Translations under genes and position numbers: made by a program | In this document: piece by piece, positions 1 to 9,048 of the stretch | How the letters are laid out: each line of letters starts with the position of its first letter | Position numbering within the stretch: the first letter of the stretch is position 1 | Origin: Chloroflexota bacterium | Lineage (GTDB): Bacteria > Chloroflexota > Dehalococcoidia > Lucifugimonadales > Lucifugimonadaceae | Length of the DNA: 59,589 nt | Direction of reading: 5' to 3' | Assembly: GCA_013204545.1 (NCBI GenBank) | Contig: JABMNN010000012.1 | Span: 1-59,589 of the forward strand | Notes under the pieces: model-generated | What the model was told of the DNA's origin: nothing | Databases searched by the model: none | What the model saw: the letters and a program-made list of their open reading frames with translations, nothing else

Positions 1-832
1 CAATCTCAACGTTTCTTCGTTGTGTGGTGTCGGCTGCGCCGTTCGCTGCTTGAGTCGCCAACAGAAGACCAAGAGCGTGGACGTCGTGCGGTACTCGTTC
101 TGGATGCGAAGGTTCAGGGTTATCGTCCCACCAGTCGTATGGACGTATGTCGTGCGAAGGAGCCTGAGAGAAGAGCGTTATGCCGCCACCGTTTTGTTCA
201 AGTGCCCAAGAGGCGTAGCCGGGATAATCAGCCGTCCACTGATCCGACGCACCAATAATAGACGCTGGGCAAGCGAAGTTAACAAGCCGGGCGATTCCAC
301 TTCCGTCAGATCGATTTATCGCCAGTACAAATAAAGCCGCATTGCCGGGTCGCCCTGGCCCCTCTGTAAAAGTCGAAATATCAGGAAGTAGTGTTCCCGT
401 TGACCCCATTGAGGCTGGTTCAAGCGAGCCAGTGGCTACTCGAACGGCCCCTGCAACTTGCTCAGGCAGATAGGCGGAATAGTTGGCATACTGAGGATCA
501 TCACGCCAGAGTGGCGGGCTTGTAGCATTGCCGCTAGCCATAACCCACACCGAATTTCCGCCTACCTCTGCCGCTTTACCACCTACAGACTTGATTGCTC
601 GCACCAAGTCCGCTGCAATGCCCCAGACGTCAAGACTAACGAGTACAACCCGGGTCCCTCTGGATTCCAGTACTACGACTCTGGCCAGTAGATCATCGAG
701 AACACCGGTGGAAGCGCGCTCACTGTGTTCGGGTCCGCCAATAATGAACCCAACAGGAGGCGTGATTACCACTCGACCAGCTCCGGCTCGAAACAATCCG
801 GGATCGGTCTTACCAGCCATTTCCAGAACCAT
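1..832 (-). CDS. Neutral ceramidase-like N-terminal domain protein, partial (3' end outside window)
   Basis: The frame is open on the minus strand from an ATG at 832 (second ATG at 820) to the left edge without a stop; about 277 codons are visible. It aligns by eye with the intact ceramidase-like protein at 55749: both start with an A/G-rich strand and ITPP (about residues 20-23 here), and both have VNYAC/VNFAC followed by a DYPG segment. The family's zinc-binding histidines are missing: the HTHSGP motif is replaced by ASGNATSPP (about 99-107 counted from 832) and ACHPT by ACPAS (about 187-191). The GAAGNQGP segment is also replaced. The fold is therefore probably kept while amide hydrolysis is doubtful; it may be a pseudoenzyme or use another chemistry. 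Start 832 was preferred because GGGA lies six bases upstream, but 820 is equally possible. No signal peptide is visible, so it may be cytoplasmic. Confidence 0.7.
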   Translation of the reverse strand, partial: MVLEMAGKTDPGLFRAGAGRVVITPPVGFIIGGPEHSERASTGVLDDLLARVVVLESRGTRVVLVSLDVWGIAADLVRAIKSVGGKAAEVGGNSVWVMASGNATSPPLWRDDPQYANYSAYLPEQVAGAVRVATGSLEPASMGSTGTLLPDISTFTEGPGRPGNAALFVLAINRSDGSGIARLVNFACPASIIGASDQWTADYPGYASWALEQNGGGITLFSQAPSHDIRPYDWWDDNPEPSHPERVPHDVHALGLLLATQAANGAADTTQRRNVEI

Positions 833-1018
833 TCAAATTCCCATCTTAGTTTTCAAAATACCAGTCACCGGTCGATTCGAAATATCAGATAACGATATCA
901 GCGGTTCGATGCCAAAGGACGTGTACCAATTAAGCGACTGAATGATACGCTCGGCATAATTCACTTACGATGGTCGGCATGACCGACCTCGCTAGGCGCG
1001 GCCGAAAGGAATTATGTA

Positions 1019-1925
1019 GTGGAGCGGTTCGAGATATTCGACGATGATTTTCAGAGAATTCTCGGGTCATAACCTAAATTGATCCACCGAGCGGATGGAC
1101 TTGCCTTCGCAGAAGGTGTTTGCTGGGTCCAGTGCCTGAATAGAGTCATCGTCAGCGACATCCCCAACAATAGAATTGTGAGTTGGAGCGAGCCAGACGG
1201 CTTCGGCGTGTATAGAGAACCTTCAGGCTGTTCAAACGGTAACACGATGACAGGGAAGGGTGTGTGATTTCGTGCCTAACTCGTGGACGAGCCGTAGTTC
1301 GCGAAGAACTCAATGGCACGATGACCACGGTTGCGGATTCATTCACTGGCGTAGACTCACGTCACCGAATGATGTCGCAGTGAGGTCTGATGGTTCGATC
1401 TGGTTCACCGATCCTGACTAAGGATTCCTCCAGCCAGAGCTCGGTCACGGCGATATTCCCGAGCAAGATCGCAATCGGGTGTTTCGGGTCGATGGCGAGA
1501 CTCTTGAGATTTCAATGGTTAACGAAGACTTCGATAAACCGAATGGAATAACTTTCTCACCCGATGAGTCGGTTCTGTACGTTGGTGACACAGGCCGAAC
1601 TAATGGAGAGTTTAGACCACACAATCTGATGGCATTCGATGTTGTTGGCGGTAGCCTCGAAAACCCGAGGCTTTTTGCAAAAGTCGACCCGCACGTGCCC
1701 GGCGGTTTCCGAGCCGATGTGAACGGCAATATCTGGGTGGCTGCGGGAGATGGTGTCCAAATCTTCAACCCGGCTGGCGATTTGCTGGGTAAAATCCACA
1801 CGCCCGAAGTGGCCGTCAACCTTTCTTTTGGGATGTCCGACGAACAAACACTCTTCATTGGTGCGACGAGTTCAATCTGGAGCATCGAACTAAATATTGC
1901 AGGAGCTACGCGTCCTACCTACTGA
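1019..1925 (+). pseudogene. SMP-30/gluconolactonase-like gene, decayed (two stops, two frameshifts)
   Basis: This is a broken copy of the intact lactonase gene 71 bases downstream. Reading starts at a GTG at 1019, eight bases after AAAGGA, and gives the usual N-terminus (FEIFDDDFQRILGS). It stops at TAA 1070-1072, then resumes in the same frame with SDIPNNRI. A frameshift near 1255-1265 and another near 1345-1350 follow, and the text resumes with LTSPNDVAVRSDG and WFTDPD. A second TAA at 1419-1421 stands where the family normally has Tyr (DPD-Y-GFLQPE), so a TAC to TAA change is likely. The last 148 codons (1479-1922) are clean and include PNGITFSPDE. The family's usual metal Asp in SDGF is Gly here (PGGF). 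It is unlikely to make an active enzyme. Confidence 0.9.
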
Positions 1926-1996
1926 TTTGAATTCGCCCTAGCTTCACAGCGACTCTATGGCGAATGTAAATTACTCAGAAACGAGCCAATTACCCT

Positions 1997-2956
1997 ATGA
2001 CAGCAGAACCCAAGACTTTTCCAAATCATCGCTCGCAGACCCCACCCGAAGAACTTCTTAAAGGCATAGAGGTTATCGATAGTCGATTCCTTGAATTGAT
2101 CGATGCCGATGCCGAAATATCGAAGCATTGGACCGGATGTGAGTGGGCCGAAGGACCCGTCTACTTCCCTGAAGGGGACTATGTTCTGTGGTCGGATATC
2201 CCAAATAACCGAATCTTGAAGTTCGATGCTCGCTCAGGCGACACCACTGAGTTCCGCGCGCCTTGTAACAACACAAATGGGCACTACCGAGACCAGCAAG
2301 GCCGACTAGTCTCTTGCGAACACGCAGCTAACCGAATCTCTCGTACCGAAGCCGACGGAACTGTCAATACATTGGTCGACAACTGGCAGGGCAGGCGTCT
2401 GAATTCTCCTAATGACCTGGTGGTGAAAACTGATGGAACGATCTGGTTCACTGACCCTCCATACGGCATTCTCTCCGACCGCGAAGGAAATAAACGGGAA
2501 TCTGAGTTGGATGGCAACTTTACTTACAGGTTCGATCCAGAAACCAGTGAGCTAACGATTGTCGATCGCATTGGTGATCGGCCAAATGGTCTGGCATTCT
2601 CCCCGGACGAAAAACTATTTTACCTAGCGGACACTGGTGAGTCGCGAGATATCACCGTGTTTGACGTCAGCGAAGACGGAAAGACACTTTCGAATCGACG
2701 CCTATTCGCTAAGGTTCGACCCGGAGCATCTGACGGGTTTCGCGTCGACGAGTTAGGCAATATTTGGACAAGCGCACGTGACGGAGTCCAGTGCTACTCG
2801 CCAGAAGGAATACTACTCGGCAAGATACTCATACCTGAGCAGGCAACGGCGAATCTTGTGTTCGGCGATAACGATGGCAAGCGCATATACATTTGCGGTG
2901 ATACGTCTCTCTACTCAGTCCGTGTGAATGTAGCTGGGGCGCACCGTTATTGGTAG
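1997..2956 (+). CDS. SMP-30/gluconolactonase/LRE family lactonase
   Basis: A 319-residue six-bladed propeller enzyme of the regucalcin/gluconolactonase family, which hydrolyses aldonolactones with one divalent metal. Metal ligands expected for the family are visible: E52 in AEGPVYF, N139 in SPNDLVV, N197 in PNGLAFSPD and D246 in SDGFRVD. The N-terminal 40 residues precede the first blade and show no signal peptide, so a cytoplasmic location is likely. It lies right after a decayed copy of the same family and 140 bases before rpiB, on the same strand, at the head of a gluconate/pentose-phosphate gene block. Its product would feed the sugar kinase at 9304 if the substrate is gluconolactone, but the exact lactone cannot be told from sequence. 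The ATG at 1997 has no strong ribosome binding site. Confidence 0.88.
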   Translation: MTAEPKTFPNHRSQTPPEELLKGIEVIDSRFLELIDADAEISKHWTGCEWAEGPVYFPEGDYVLWSDIPNNRILKFDARSGDTTEFRAPCNNTNGHYRDQQGRLVSCEHAANRISRTEADGTVNTLVDNWQGRRLNSPNDLVVKTDGTIWFTDPPYGILSDREGNKRESELDGNFTYRFDPETSELTIVDRIGDRPNGLAFSPDEKLFYLADTGESRDITVFDVSEDGKTLSNRRLFAKVRPGASDGFRVDELGNIWTSARDGVQCYSPEGILLGKILIPEQATANLVFGDNDGKRIYICGDTSLYSVRVNVAGAHRYW

Positions 2957-3096
2957 TCGGTTGAAGGTCCGATACGGCGTATACATAAGTCGCGCAGATT
3001 TTCTCTGTGCTTCGGTGGTAATCCCATTGAAATACACTGAGAATGATTTGCGTAAATTACTTGATGAAGATAACCATCTAAACAGGCTGGCTTGAA

Positions 3097-3561
3097 ATGA
3101 AAGTAGCGATTGGTGCCGATCACGGCGGCTATGAGTTGAAATCCTACATAGTCAATGTTCTTGAAACTCTCGGCCACGAGATTGTCGATAAAGGTGCTTA
3201 CCAGTACGACGCTGAGGATGACTTTCCAGACTTCGCCGGACCCGTTGCAGCATCCGTTCAGGCGGGTGAAGTCGAACGCGGAATCGTTATCTGTGGCAGC
3301 GGAGTTGGGGCAACGATCGCAGCAAATAAGTACCCCGGAGTTCGAGCAGGGCTTTGTCACGACACCTATTCAGCTGGTCAGGGAGTCCGCCACGACGACA
3401 TGAACGTTCTATGTATCGGCGCTCGCGTGGTCGGAGTCGCTCTAGCAGAAGACCTCGTGAAATCTTTCATGGTCGCTAATTTAGAAGCAAATGAGCCGCG
3501 ATTCCAACGTCGCCTCGACAAAGTTACCGCCATCGAAAAAGATCAAATTTCAAAGAATTAA
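3097..3561 (+). CDS. rpiB: Ribose-5-phosphate isomerase B (RpiB/LacAB family)
   Basis: A 154-residue protein of the usual RpiB length. It interconverts ribose 5-phosphate and ribulose 5-phosphate in the cytoplasm. The N-terminal GADHGGYELK (residues 6-15) holds the sugar-binding Asp-His pair, and C66 in ICGSGVG is the catalytic cysteine of the E. coli-type enzyme, followed by the phosphate-binding GVGATIAANK loop. The HDTYSA and HDDMNVLCIGAR segments are also typical. The gene opens a run of same-strand sugar-phosphate genes (tal follows after 62 bases). RpiB-family members can also act on allose phosphate or be LacAB isomerases; the neighbours tal, pgi and gnd favour the pentose-phosphate role. 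Confidence 0.93.
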   Translation: MKVAIGADHGGYELKSYIVNVLETLGHEIVDKGAYQYDAEDDFPDFAGPVAASVQAGEVERGIVICGSGVGATIAANKYPGVRAGLCHDTYSAGQGVRHDDMNVLCIGARVVGVALAEDLVKSFMVANLEANEPRFQRRLDKVTAIEKDQISKN

Positions 3562-3623
3562 TCACCGCACTGCCGCACAAAATCCACTCACCCCAATACC
3601 AACCCGTTGGCAACAAGGAATAA

Positions 3624-4727
3624 ATGAACAACATCCAGAAAGCCCTCGAAAATGGTCAGTCGATATGGCTCGACTCGATCAGCAGAGACATGCTTCGATC
3701 AGGCGGACTGCAAAGGTTTGTTGATCTTGGAGTTACCGGCGTCACTTCGAATCCGTCCATATTCGACAAGGCGATTGCGGATAGTGATATCTACGACGAG
3801 TCGCTCAAGGAATACGCTAAGGACGGAGCAGACCGCCAGACCATTTTCGAGCGGCTGGCAGTCGACGATATTCGAGATGCTGCGGACGTTCTGCGCCCTG
3901 TTTATGACAATGCCAGCAAATGTGACGGCTACGTCAGCATCGAGGTTTCACCAACGCTCGCGGCCGACACCACAGGCACGGTGACGGAAGCACGTCGACT
4001 CTGGACTGCGATAGATCGACCAAACGTGATGATCAAAGTTCCCGGTACCCCTGAGGGCGTACCTGCAATCAAGACGTTGATCTCGGAAGGTATTAATGTC
4101 AATGTCACACTTCTGTTTTCACTCGACGCCTACACTGCTGCGGCCAACGCCTACATCGAGGGGCTATCCGAATTTGTGAAGGCAGCCCGAGGCATGCCAG
4201 CGGCTGTGGCTTCAGTCGCCTCGTTCTTCGTTAGCCGGGTAGACAGTTCGGTCGACAAAGCCCTTCCAGAAGGACACGAACTCCGTGGCAAGATCGGAAT
4301 CGCTAACGCCAAAATCGCCTACGCAAGATTCAACGAGATATTTGATCGCAGGCTTGGCGGTGGAGGATCATTCTTCCCATTGCACACAACCGGGGCGCAA
4401 GTGCAACGACCTCTATGGGCGTCGACTGGTGTCAAGAGCACTGAATACTCCGACACGATGTATGTCGATGGACTGATGGGCCCAGACACCGTGGACACCG
4501 TTCCCGAAGCAACGATGTCTGCCTTCAACGATCACGGGAGTCCAGGCTCCGATCTCACCACAGGTCTGGATGAGGCAATTGCTCAGATCAACGCACTCGC
4601 TGACGCTGGCATTTCGCTAGATTCAATCACTGACAATCTTCTCATTGCAGGAGTTGCAGCGTTCGCTGATTCATACGAGTCGCTGCTCGGGCGCATCGAA
4701 GACAAGCTGAAGTCACTGAGCAACTAG
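3624..4727 (+). CDS. tal: Transaldolase
   Basis: A 367-residue transaldolase of the longer actinobacterial/cyanobacterial type. It moves a dihydroxyacetone unit between sugar phosphates in the non-oxidative pentose-phosphate pathway. The Schiff-base lysine is K138 in MIKVPGT; D17 (WLDSISR), N43 (TSNPSIF) and E107 (SIEVSP) match the other catalytic positions. AAGGA lies five bases before the ATG. The stop is only 18 bases before pgi. In many related bacteria transaldolase and glucose-6-phosphate isomerase are one fused protein; here the two halves are separate, complete and adjacent, which suggests an unfused version of that pair. Confidence 0.95.
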   Translation: MNNIQKALENGQSIWLDSISRDMLRSGGLQRFVDLGVTGVTSNPSIFDKAIADSDIYDESLKEYAKDGADRQTIFERLAVDDIRDAADVLRPVYDNASKCDGYVSIEVSPTLAADTTGTVTEARRLWTAIDRPNVMIKVPGTPEGVPAIKTLISEGINVNVTLLFSLDAYTAAANAYIEGLSEFVKAARGMPAAVASVASFFVSRVDSSVDKALPEGHELRGKIGIANAKIAYARFNEIFDRRLGGGGSFFPLHTTGAQVQRPLWASTGVKSTEYSDTMYVDGLMGPDTVDTVPEATMSAFNDHGSPGSDLTTGLDEAIAQINALADAGISLDSITDNLLIAGVAAFADSYESLLGRIEDKLKSLSN

Positions 4728-4745
4728 TTCAGGAGAAACGACCTT

Positions 4746-6368
4746 ATGTCTGAAAACCAGAATGTGCCTATAGCTGAGGCACTACAACGTCTGGTGGAGG
4801 AATCGTTTGCGTCGCGACTCTGGCGCCGGGATCCCACACTCTGGCCAAAACCTTCCTCAGGAGGCGACCCACCAGCAAAAACGCTCGGTTGGCTTGATCT
4901 GCCAATGCGTCTATCAATGCTGGCCGTGCAGTTCGATGGTCTGAACGCGCAGCTAATTGCTGATGGCTTCACTGATGTCGTGGTACTCGGAATGGGCGGT
5001 AGCAGCATGACCCCACTCACTCTGAGTCGCCTGTTCAGAAAATCTATCTCGGAGAATCCAAATCTGATTCGTATTCACGCGCTGGACACCGTGAATCCAA
5101 CGACAATAGCAAATGTTACGCGGAGTCTTGATCTGGCCAAGACTCTGTTCTTCGTCTCGAGTAAATCAGGGACGACTGTCGAACCACTCACGCTTGAGGC
5201 TCATTTTCGATCAGCAATGACCGGAAACGCCCATATCAAAGCAGATCGACGAAATTTCGTCGCATTGACCGACCCCGGAACGCCGCTTTCAGAACGAGCG
5301 CGAGCAGGTGAGTTCGGCACATGGGTAGCGACACCCGAGGATGTTGGGGGCAGGTTTTCCGCACTTAGCGCTTTCGGAATGATGCCCGCTGCAGCAGCAG
5401 GAATAGATATCCGAAAGTTCGCTGAGTCGGCTGCCCGTGTAGCGTCAACCAGCCAATCTGATGATCAAGGCAACCACGGACTGATGCTCGGGGCATTCCT
5501 CGCAGCTAACGCGCTCGAAGGCAGGAACAAAGTCACTCTGGTTACGAACCCAGAATACGCAGCGTTTGGCATGTGGGTCGATCAGCTTCTTGCGGAATCA
5601 ACGGGCAAAGATGGCGTCGGGCTGATTCCGGTCACCGACGAACCGGTGTTAAGTGTCGATAAATACGGAAACGATCGACAATTCGTTGTCTACGATACAG
5701 ACTCCAGCAATGAAACACTGAATTCTCTTTTAGATGACATCGCTTCCGCCGGGCACCCCACATTCATGATTTGCCAACTCGATTCAGACAAATACGAAAT
5801 TGCCGGCGAATTTTTCAAATGGCAGTTTGCAACAGCGGCTGCCTCGTCGTTAATGGGCATATACCCGTTCGATCAACCCGATGTCGAGGCAGCAAAAGCG
5901 AAATCTCGTGAATTACTTTCATATCCAACCATAGGAATTCAAGACGTTCCAATCGGTGATGCAATAGACATAGTTGCCAGCCAAACAGTCCCAAGATACG
6001 TCGCCATCACAGCATTTCTCCCTGAATCCCCAGAACTCACATCCGCATTCTCTGATCTACGCAAGGCAATATCTGAGATAACAGGAATGGCAACCACATT
6101 CGGATACGGTCCTCGGTATCTGCATTCGACCGGCCAGCTGTATAAAGGGGGCCCGCAGAACGCAATTGTGATGGGTTTTGTAGCGGGGAAATACGATCAT
6201 CTTGCGGTACCGGGGGAGTCGTATACGTTTGGTCAATTGACCGAGGCTCAAGCTTGTGCCGATTTCATTGTTATGGCACAAGGCGGTCAAACGGTTCTCC
6301 CGATCAAGCTTGGAAGCGATCTTATCGAGGGAATTACATTCGCAACAAAGTTATTGAACAGGAATTGA
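4746..6368 (+). CDS. pgi: Glucose-6-phosphate isomerase (the isomerase half of the Tal/Pgi type)
   Basis: A 540-residue phosphoglucose isomerase that interconverts glucose 6-phosphate and fructose 6-phosphate. Two SIS-domain sugar-phosphate loops are visible: GMGGSS (82-87) and SSKSGTT (138-144). The N-terminal stretch LQRLVEESFASRLWRRDPT resembles the linker region of bifunctional transaldolase/isomerase proteins rather than a normal Pgi start. This supports descent from, or towards, a fusion with the upstream gene. AGGAG lies ten bases before the ATG. The C-terminal GPRYLHSTGQLYKGG segment is the usual Pgi signature. It is co-transcribed with tal, and the next gene follows after 40 bases. 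Confidence 0.93.
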   Translation: MSENQNVPIAEALQRLVEESFASRLWRRDPTLWPKPSSGGDPPAKTLGWLDLPMRLSMLAVQFDGLNAQLIADGFTDVVVLGMGGSSMTPLTLSRLFRKSISENPNLIRIHALDTVNPTTIANVTRSLDLAKTLFFVSSKSGTTVEPLTLEAHFRSAMTGNAHIKADRRNFVALTDPGTPLSERARAGEFGTWVATPEDVGGRFSALSAFGMMPAAAAGIDIRKFAESAARVASTSQSDDQGNHGLMLGAFLAANALEGRNKVTLVTNPEYAAFGMWVDQLLAESTGKDGVGLIPVTDEPVLSVDKYGNDRQFVVYDTDSSNETLNSLLDDIASAGHPTFMICQLDSDKYEIAGEFFKWQFATAAASSLMGIYPFDQPDVEAAKAKSRELLSYPTIGIQDVPIGDAIDIVASQTVPRYVAITAFLPESPELTSAFSDLRKAISEITGMATTFGYGPRYLHSTGQLYKGGPQNAIVMGFVAGKYDHLAVPGESYTFGQLTEAQACADFIVMAQGGQTVLPIKLGSDLIEGITFATKLLNRN

Positions 6369-6408
6369 TCAGATAGAACGGATCCCAACAATTAACGGAG
6401 ACCTTCAC

Positions 6409-7311
6409 ATGACCAACTCGGCAGACAACTCAAACATCAACTACTTCATCGCCCTCGACGATCGAGTCGATTTCTGTACGGAGGTGCTGGCGACAGTTGG
6501 CGAACCGACAGCAAGTGATCGAGAGCAGGTGGCCAAGCTCAAGCGAGTGGTGTTTGATGGGATTACAAGTGCTGTCGAAAACGGTCTAGCGAAATCGAGT
6601 ATCGGAGTCTGGGCAGACAGCGATCTTGGAGAATCAGTTCTTCTACGAGCAAAAGCCATGTCGTTGACTACCGCATCTTCTCCAGGGTGCGGAGATCATT
6701 CACTCGGTCGTATAAATGTCGATTACACAGCAGTTCAACTAACTCTCAATCCCGATGGCCCAGAAGAAGCACGAAATGAGCTACTAGGACGATTGAAGAT
6801 CGTGTCGGATACAGCGAGTGAGGAATCAATTCCATTAATGATCGAGTTGGACACGGTGCCTACTTCAACTCAGATTGAAATGTACGGAGGGGGATCAGAG
6901 GCACGTGACACGTTACTCCTCATGGCGGTTCAGAAGCTTCAAGATTCCGGAGTGCATCCGTCAATCTGGGCTTTTGAACCAGCTGATGACGATACATTCA
7001 CAGAAGCGATCACAGCTCAAGTGCATCTTGATGACCGCAACAGCGGAGTGTTACTCGTTGTAGCTGGAGACCTTTCAACCGGTAATGTCGGAGACGCTCT
7101 TTCTAATAACGAGCAGAACACGGTTTCACTGGCAGCCCGTACCCTCGGGATATCGGGTGTGTTAATTAGTCCAGGCGCCTACTACCGCCATCTTGTTCGG
7201 CTTAACCAAGGCATAATCGAACGCGATGTGGCCGTTGAAGTAATTGCGGCGCAGTTTGGCAACATCGGGAGAATATTCGAAAAATCTCGAGCTGCCTCTG
7301 AAGTTCGCTAG
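6409..7311 (+). CDS. DUF2090/IolC-type aldolase-like TIM-barrel protein
   Basis: A 300-residue protein resembling the DUF2090 domain, the aldolase half of IolC-type proteins (2-deoxy-5-keto-gluconate-6-phosphate aldolase). Matching points are the early LDDRVDF segment (family: FDHR), the NPDGPEE stretch around 114, GVHPSIWAFEP around 182-192, and the C-terminal AVEVIAAQFGNIGRIFE. Family members carry a lysine in the strand before NP(E/D)G and another after DIW; here those places read AVQLTLNP and SIWAFE. A Schiff-base mechanism at these positions is therefore doubtful, and this point rests on an alignment by eye. GGAG lies eight bases before the ATG. The gene sits between pgi and a HAD phosphatase, so a sugar-phosphate substrate is likely. 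The assignment is moderate. Confidence 0.6.
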   Translation: MTNSADNSNINYFIALDDRVDFCTEVLATVGEPTASDREQVAKLKRVVFDGITSAVENGLAKSSIGVWADSDLGESVLLRAKAMSLTTASSPGCGDHSLGRINVDYTAVQLTLNPDGPEEARNELLGRLKIVSDTASEESIPLMIELDTVPTSTQIEMYGGGSEARDTLLLMAVQKLQDSGVHPSIWAFEPADDDTFTEAITAQVHLDDRNSGVLLVVAGDLSTGNVGDALSNNEQNTVSLAARTLGISGVLISPGAYYRHLVRLNQGIIERDVAVEVIAAQFGNIGRIFEKSRAASEVR

Positions 7312-7320
7312 AAATAACAA

Positions 7321-8076
7321 ATGCCAGATCAATCCGAATCTCAAAGTCATATTAGCGCCTTCATTTTTGATCTCGACGGAACGCTAGTTGAAACCGAACG
7401 ACTCAAAGCCAAATCCTATGCAACAGTGATCGGGAACCTCACTGGCTCTGATTCTCCCGATTACCGCGCAATTGAGCTCTACGAACGCATAGTGGGTTCG
7501 ACTGACGAAATGGTAAGTCGTCAGATGATTGAGGAATTCGGGATTGCTGAGTCCCTTGAGCCCGTTGAAGGAGATATCTGGAAACATCTCCACCAGATCC
7601 GCATGGATGAATATCGAAGTACCGATGGAGCTCCAGAGCGTCTACTCGAAAACGTTTATCAGCATAATATCGACCTGCTAACGCATCAAAAAAGCATCGG
7701 CCGAACAGTTTCTGTAGCCACATCTTCATTCAGTGACGAAGCCAAGCGAGTGCTCGACACACTCGGCATACGGGTACTTCTCGACGACATTGTTGGCCGC
7801 GAAATGGTTGCGAATCCCAAACCCGATCCAGAAATCTATCTGCTCGCTATGGAGCGTCTGGGAGTCAAACCCGAAGAAGTCGTGATCATCGAAGATTCAC
7901 CAATTGGAACGAAGGCGGCGATGGCAGCGGGCGCTGCATGGATTTGCGTCAGTACCCCGTTCTCCCGTCAGGCGATCGAGGCAAGTTCGTGGCTTGACCC
8001 GATGTGGGTTGTGCACGATCCAGCTAAACTCAATGAAACTGTGAATCGCAGAATAATTACGATTGGTCAAATCTGA
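7321..8076 (+). CDS. HAD-superfamily phosphatase/phosphomutase (beta-phosphoglucomutase-like)
   Basis: A 251-residue haloacid-dehalogenase fold protein. Motif I is FIFDLDGTLVETE with nucleophile D17 and D19; motif II is the serine in ATSSFSDE; motif III is the lysine in NPKPDPEIY; motif IV is the acidic pair in IIEDSPIGTKAA. The alpha-helical cap lies between motif I and motif II, as in beta-phosphoglucomutase and CbbY-type phosphatases. It starts nine bases after the DUF2090 gene and is followed by gnd, so it probably dephosphorylates or isomerises a sugar phosphate made in this block. The exact substrate cannot be read from the sequence. There is no signal peptide, so it acts in the cytoplasm. 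Confidence 0.88.
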   Translation: MPDQSESQSHISAFIFDLDGTLVETERLKAKSYATVIGNLTGSDSPDYRAIELYERIVGSTDEMVSRQMIEEFGIAESLEPVEGDIWKHLHQIRMDEYRSTDGAPERLLENVYQHNIDLLTHQKSIGRTVSVATSSFSDEAKRVLDTLGIRVLLDDIVGREMVANPKPDPEIYLLAMERLGVKPEEVVIIEDSPIGTKAAMAAGAAWICVSTPFSRQAIEASSWLDPMWVVHDPAKLNETVNRRIITIGQI

Positions 8077-8124
8077 TCGTTTGCTAAAGCAAATGAGCCG
8101 ATTAAAGAGTTGCGGAGCACCTAA

Positions 8125-9036
8125 ATGAAACTTGGCATGGTGGGTCTCGGTCGCATGGGCGGCAATATGACCGAACGACTTTTGAACGACGGGCATACAG
8201 TGGTCGTGTTCGATCCGAATTCATTTGCGGTTGACTCGCTCGTCGATAAAGGAGCCTCTCGGGCAAACTCGCTCAGTGATCTAGTGCGGCAACTCGGTGC
8301 ACCTCGAACAATTTGGGTAATGGTTCCGGCTGGCGATATTACTGAGAACACCGTCAACGATCTCGTCGATCTCCTTGCCAAAGGCGACACGCTAATCGAT
8401 GGTGGCAATTCTAACTACAAGGAGTCGCAACGCCGCTCCAAGCATGCTGGAGAGAGCGAGATCGATTTCCTCGATTCAGGCACCAGTGGTGGTGTGTGGG
8501 GACTCGCAAACGGATACTGTCTGACAGTTGGTGGAAACCGAGATGCGTACGACCGCAACCGATCAATTTTCAAGACTCTAGCGCCGGATGATTCTGATGG
8601 AAATCTCTACGTCGGTCCAAGCGGATCAGGCCACTATGCAAAGATGATCCACAACGGAATCGAGTATGGGCTCATGCAGGCCTATGCGGAGGGTTTCGAG
8701 CTACTCGCCGCCAAAGAGGATTTCAATTTTGATCTTAGTGCCATCGCCGAGAACTGGACGCGCGGGAGCGTGATTCGTTCATGGTTACTCGATCTGACAG
8801 TCGCTGAACTGGATAAAGACCCTCGTTTGGAATCACTAAGTTCGTATGTCGAGGATTCCGGTGAAGGACGCTGGGCTGTCGATGCATCAGTTGAATTAGG
8901 AGTTCCTGCGCCGGTAATTACCGCTGCCTTGCAGATGAGGTTCAGGTCGAGACAGAGCGACCCACTCGGAGGCAAAATACTGGCAGCAATGCGCAATGGG
9001 TTCGGTGGGCATGCGGTTAAAAAATCCTCGGACTAA
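8125..9036 (+). CDS. gnd: 6-phosphogluconate dehydrogenase, decarboxylating (short form)
   Basis: A 303-residue enzyme of the short (about 300-residue) 6-phosphogluconate dehydrogenase class. It oxidises 6-phosphogluconate to ribulose 5-phosphate and CO2 with NAD(P)+. The dinucleotide loop is GLGRMGG (7-13); the substrate motifs are DGGNSNYKES and SGTSGGVWG, and the catalytic lysine lies in HYAKMIHNGIEYG. The coenzyme loop has Asp after the second strand (VVFDPN), which usually favours NAD+ over NADP+, but this is an inference. GGAG lies eight bases before the ATG. It completes a set with tal, pgi and rpiB, while the FGGY kinase on the opposite strand could supply its substrate. zwf is not present in the window. 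Confidence 0.93.
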   Translation: MKLGMVGLGRMGGNMTERLLNDGHTVVVFDPNSFAVDSLVDKGASRANSLSDLVRQLGAPRTIWVMVPAGDITENTVNDLVDLLAKGDTLIDGGNSNYKESQRRSKHAGESEIDFLDSGTSGGVWGLANGYCLTVGGNRDAYDRNRSIFKTLAPDDSDGNLYVGPSGSGHYAKMIHNGIEYGLMQAYAEGFELLAAKEDFNFDLSAIAENWTRGSVIRSWLLDLTVAELDKDPRLESLSSYVEDSGEGRWAVDASVELGVPAPVITAALQMRFRSRQSDPLGGKILAAMRNGFGGHAVKKSSD

Positions 9037-9048
9037 GTTGGCACCGAT

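Noticed and set aside
20..941. Four plus-strand open frames (20-334, 22-258, 458-691, 528-941)
   Set aside because: They lie over the minus-strand ceramidase-like gene and have no ribosome binding site or family resemblance; they are shadows.
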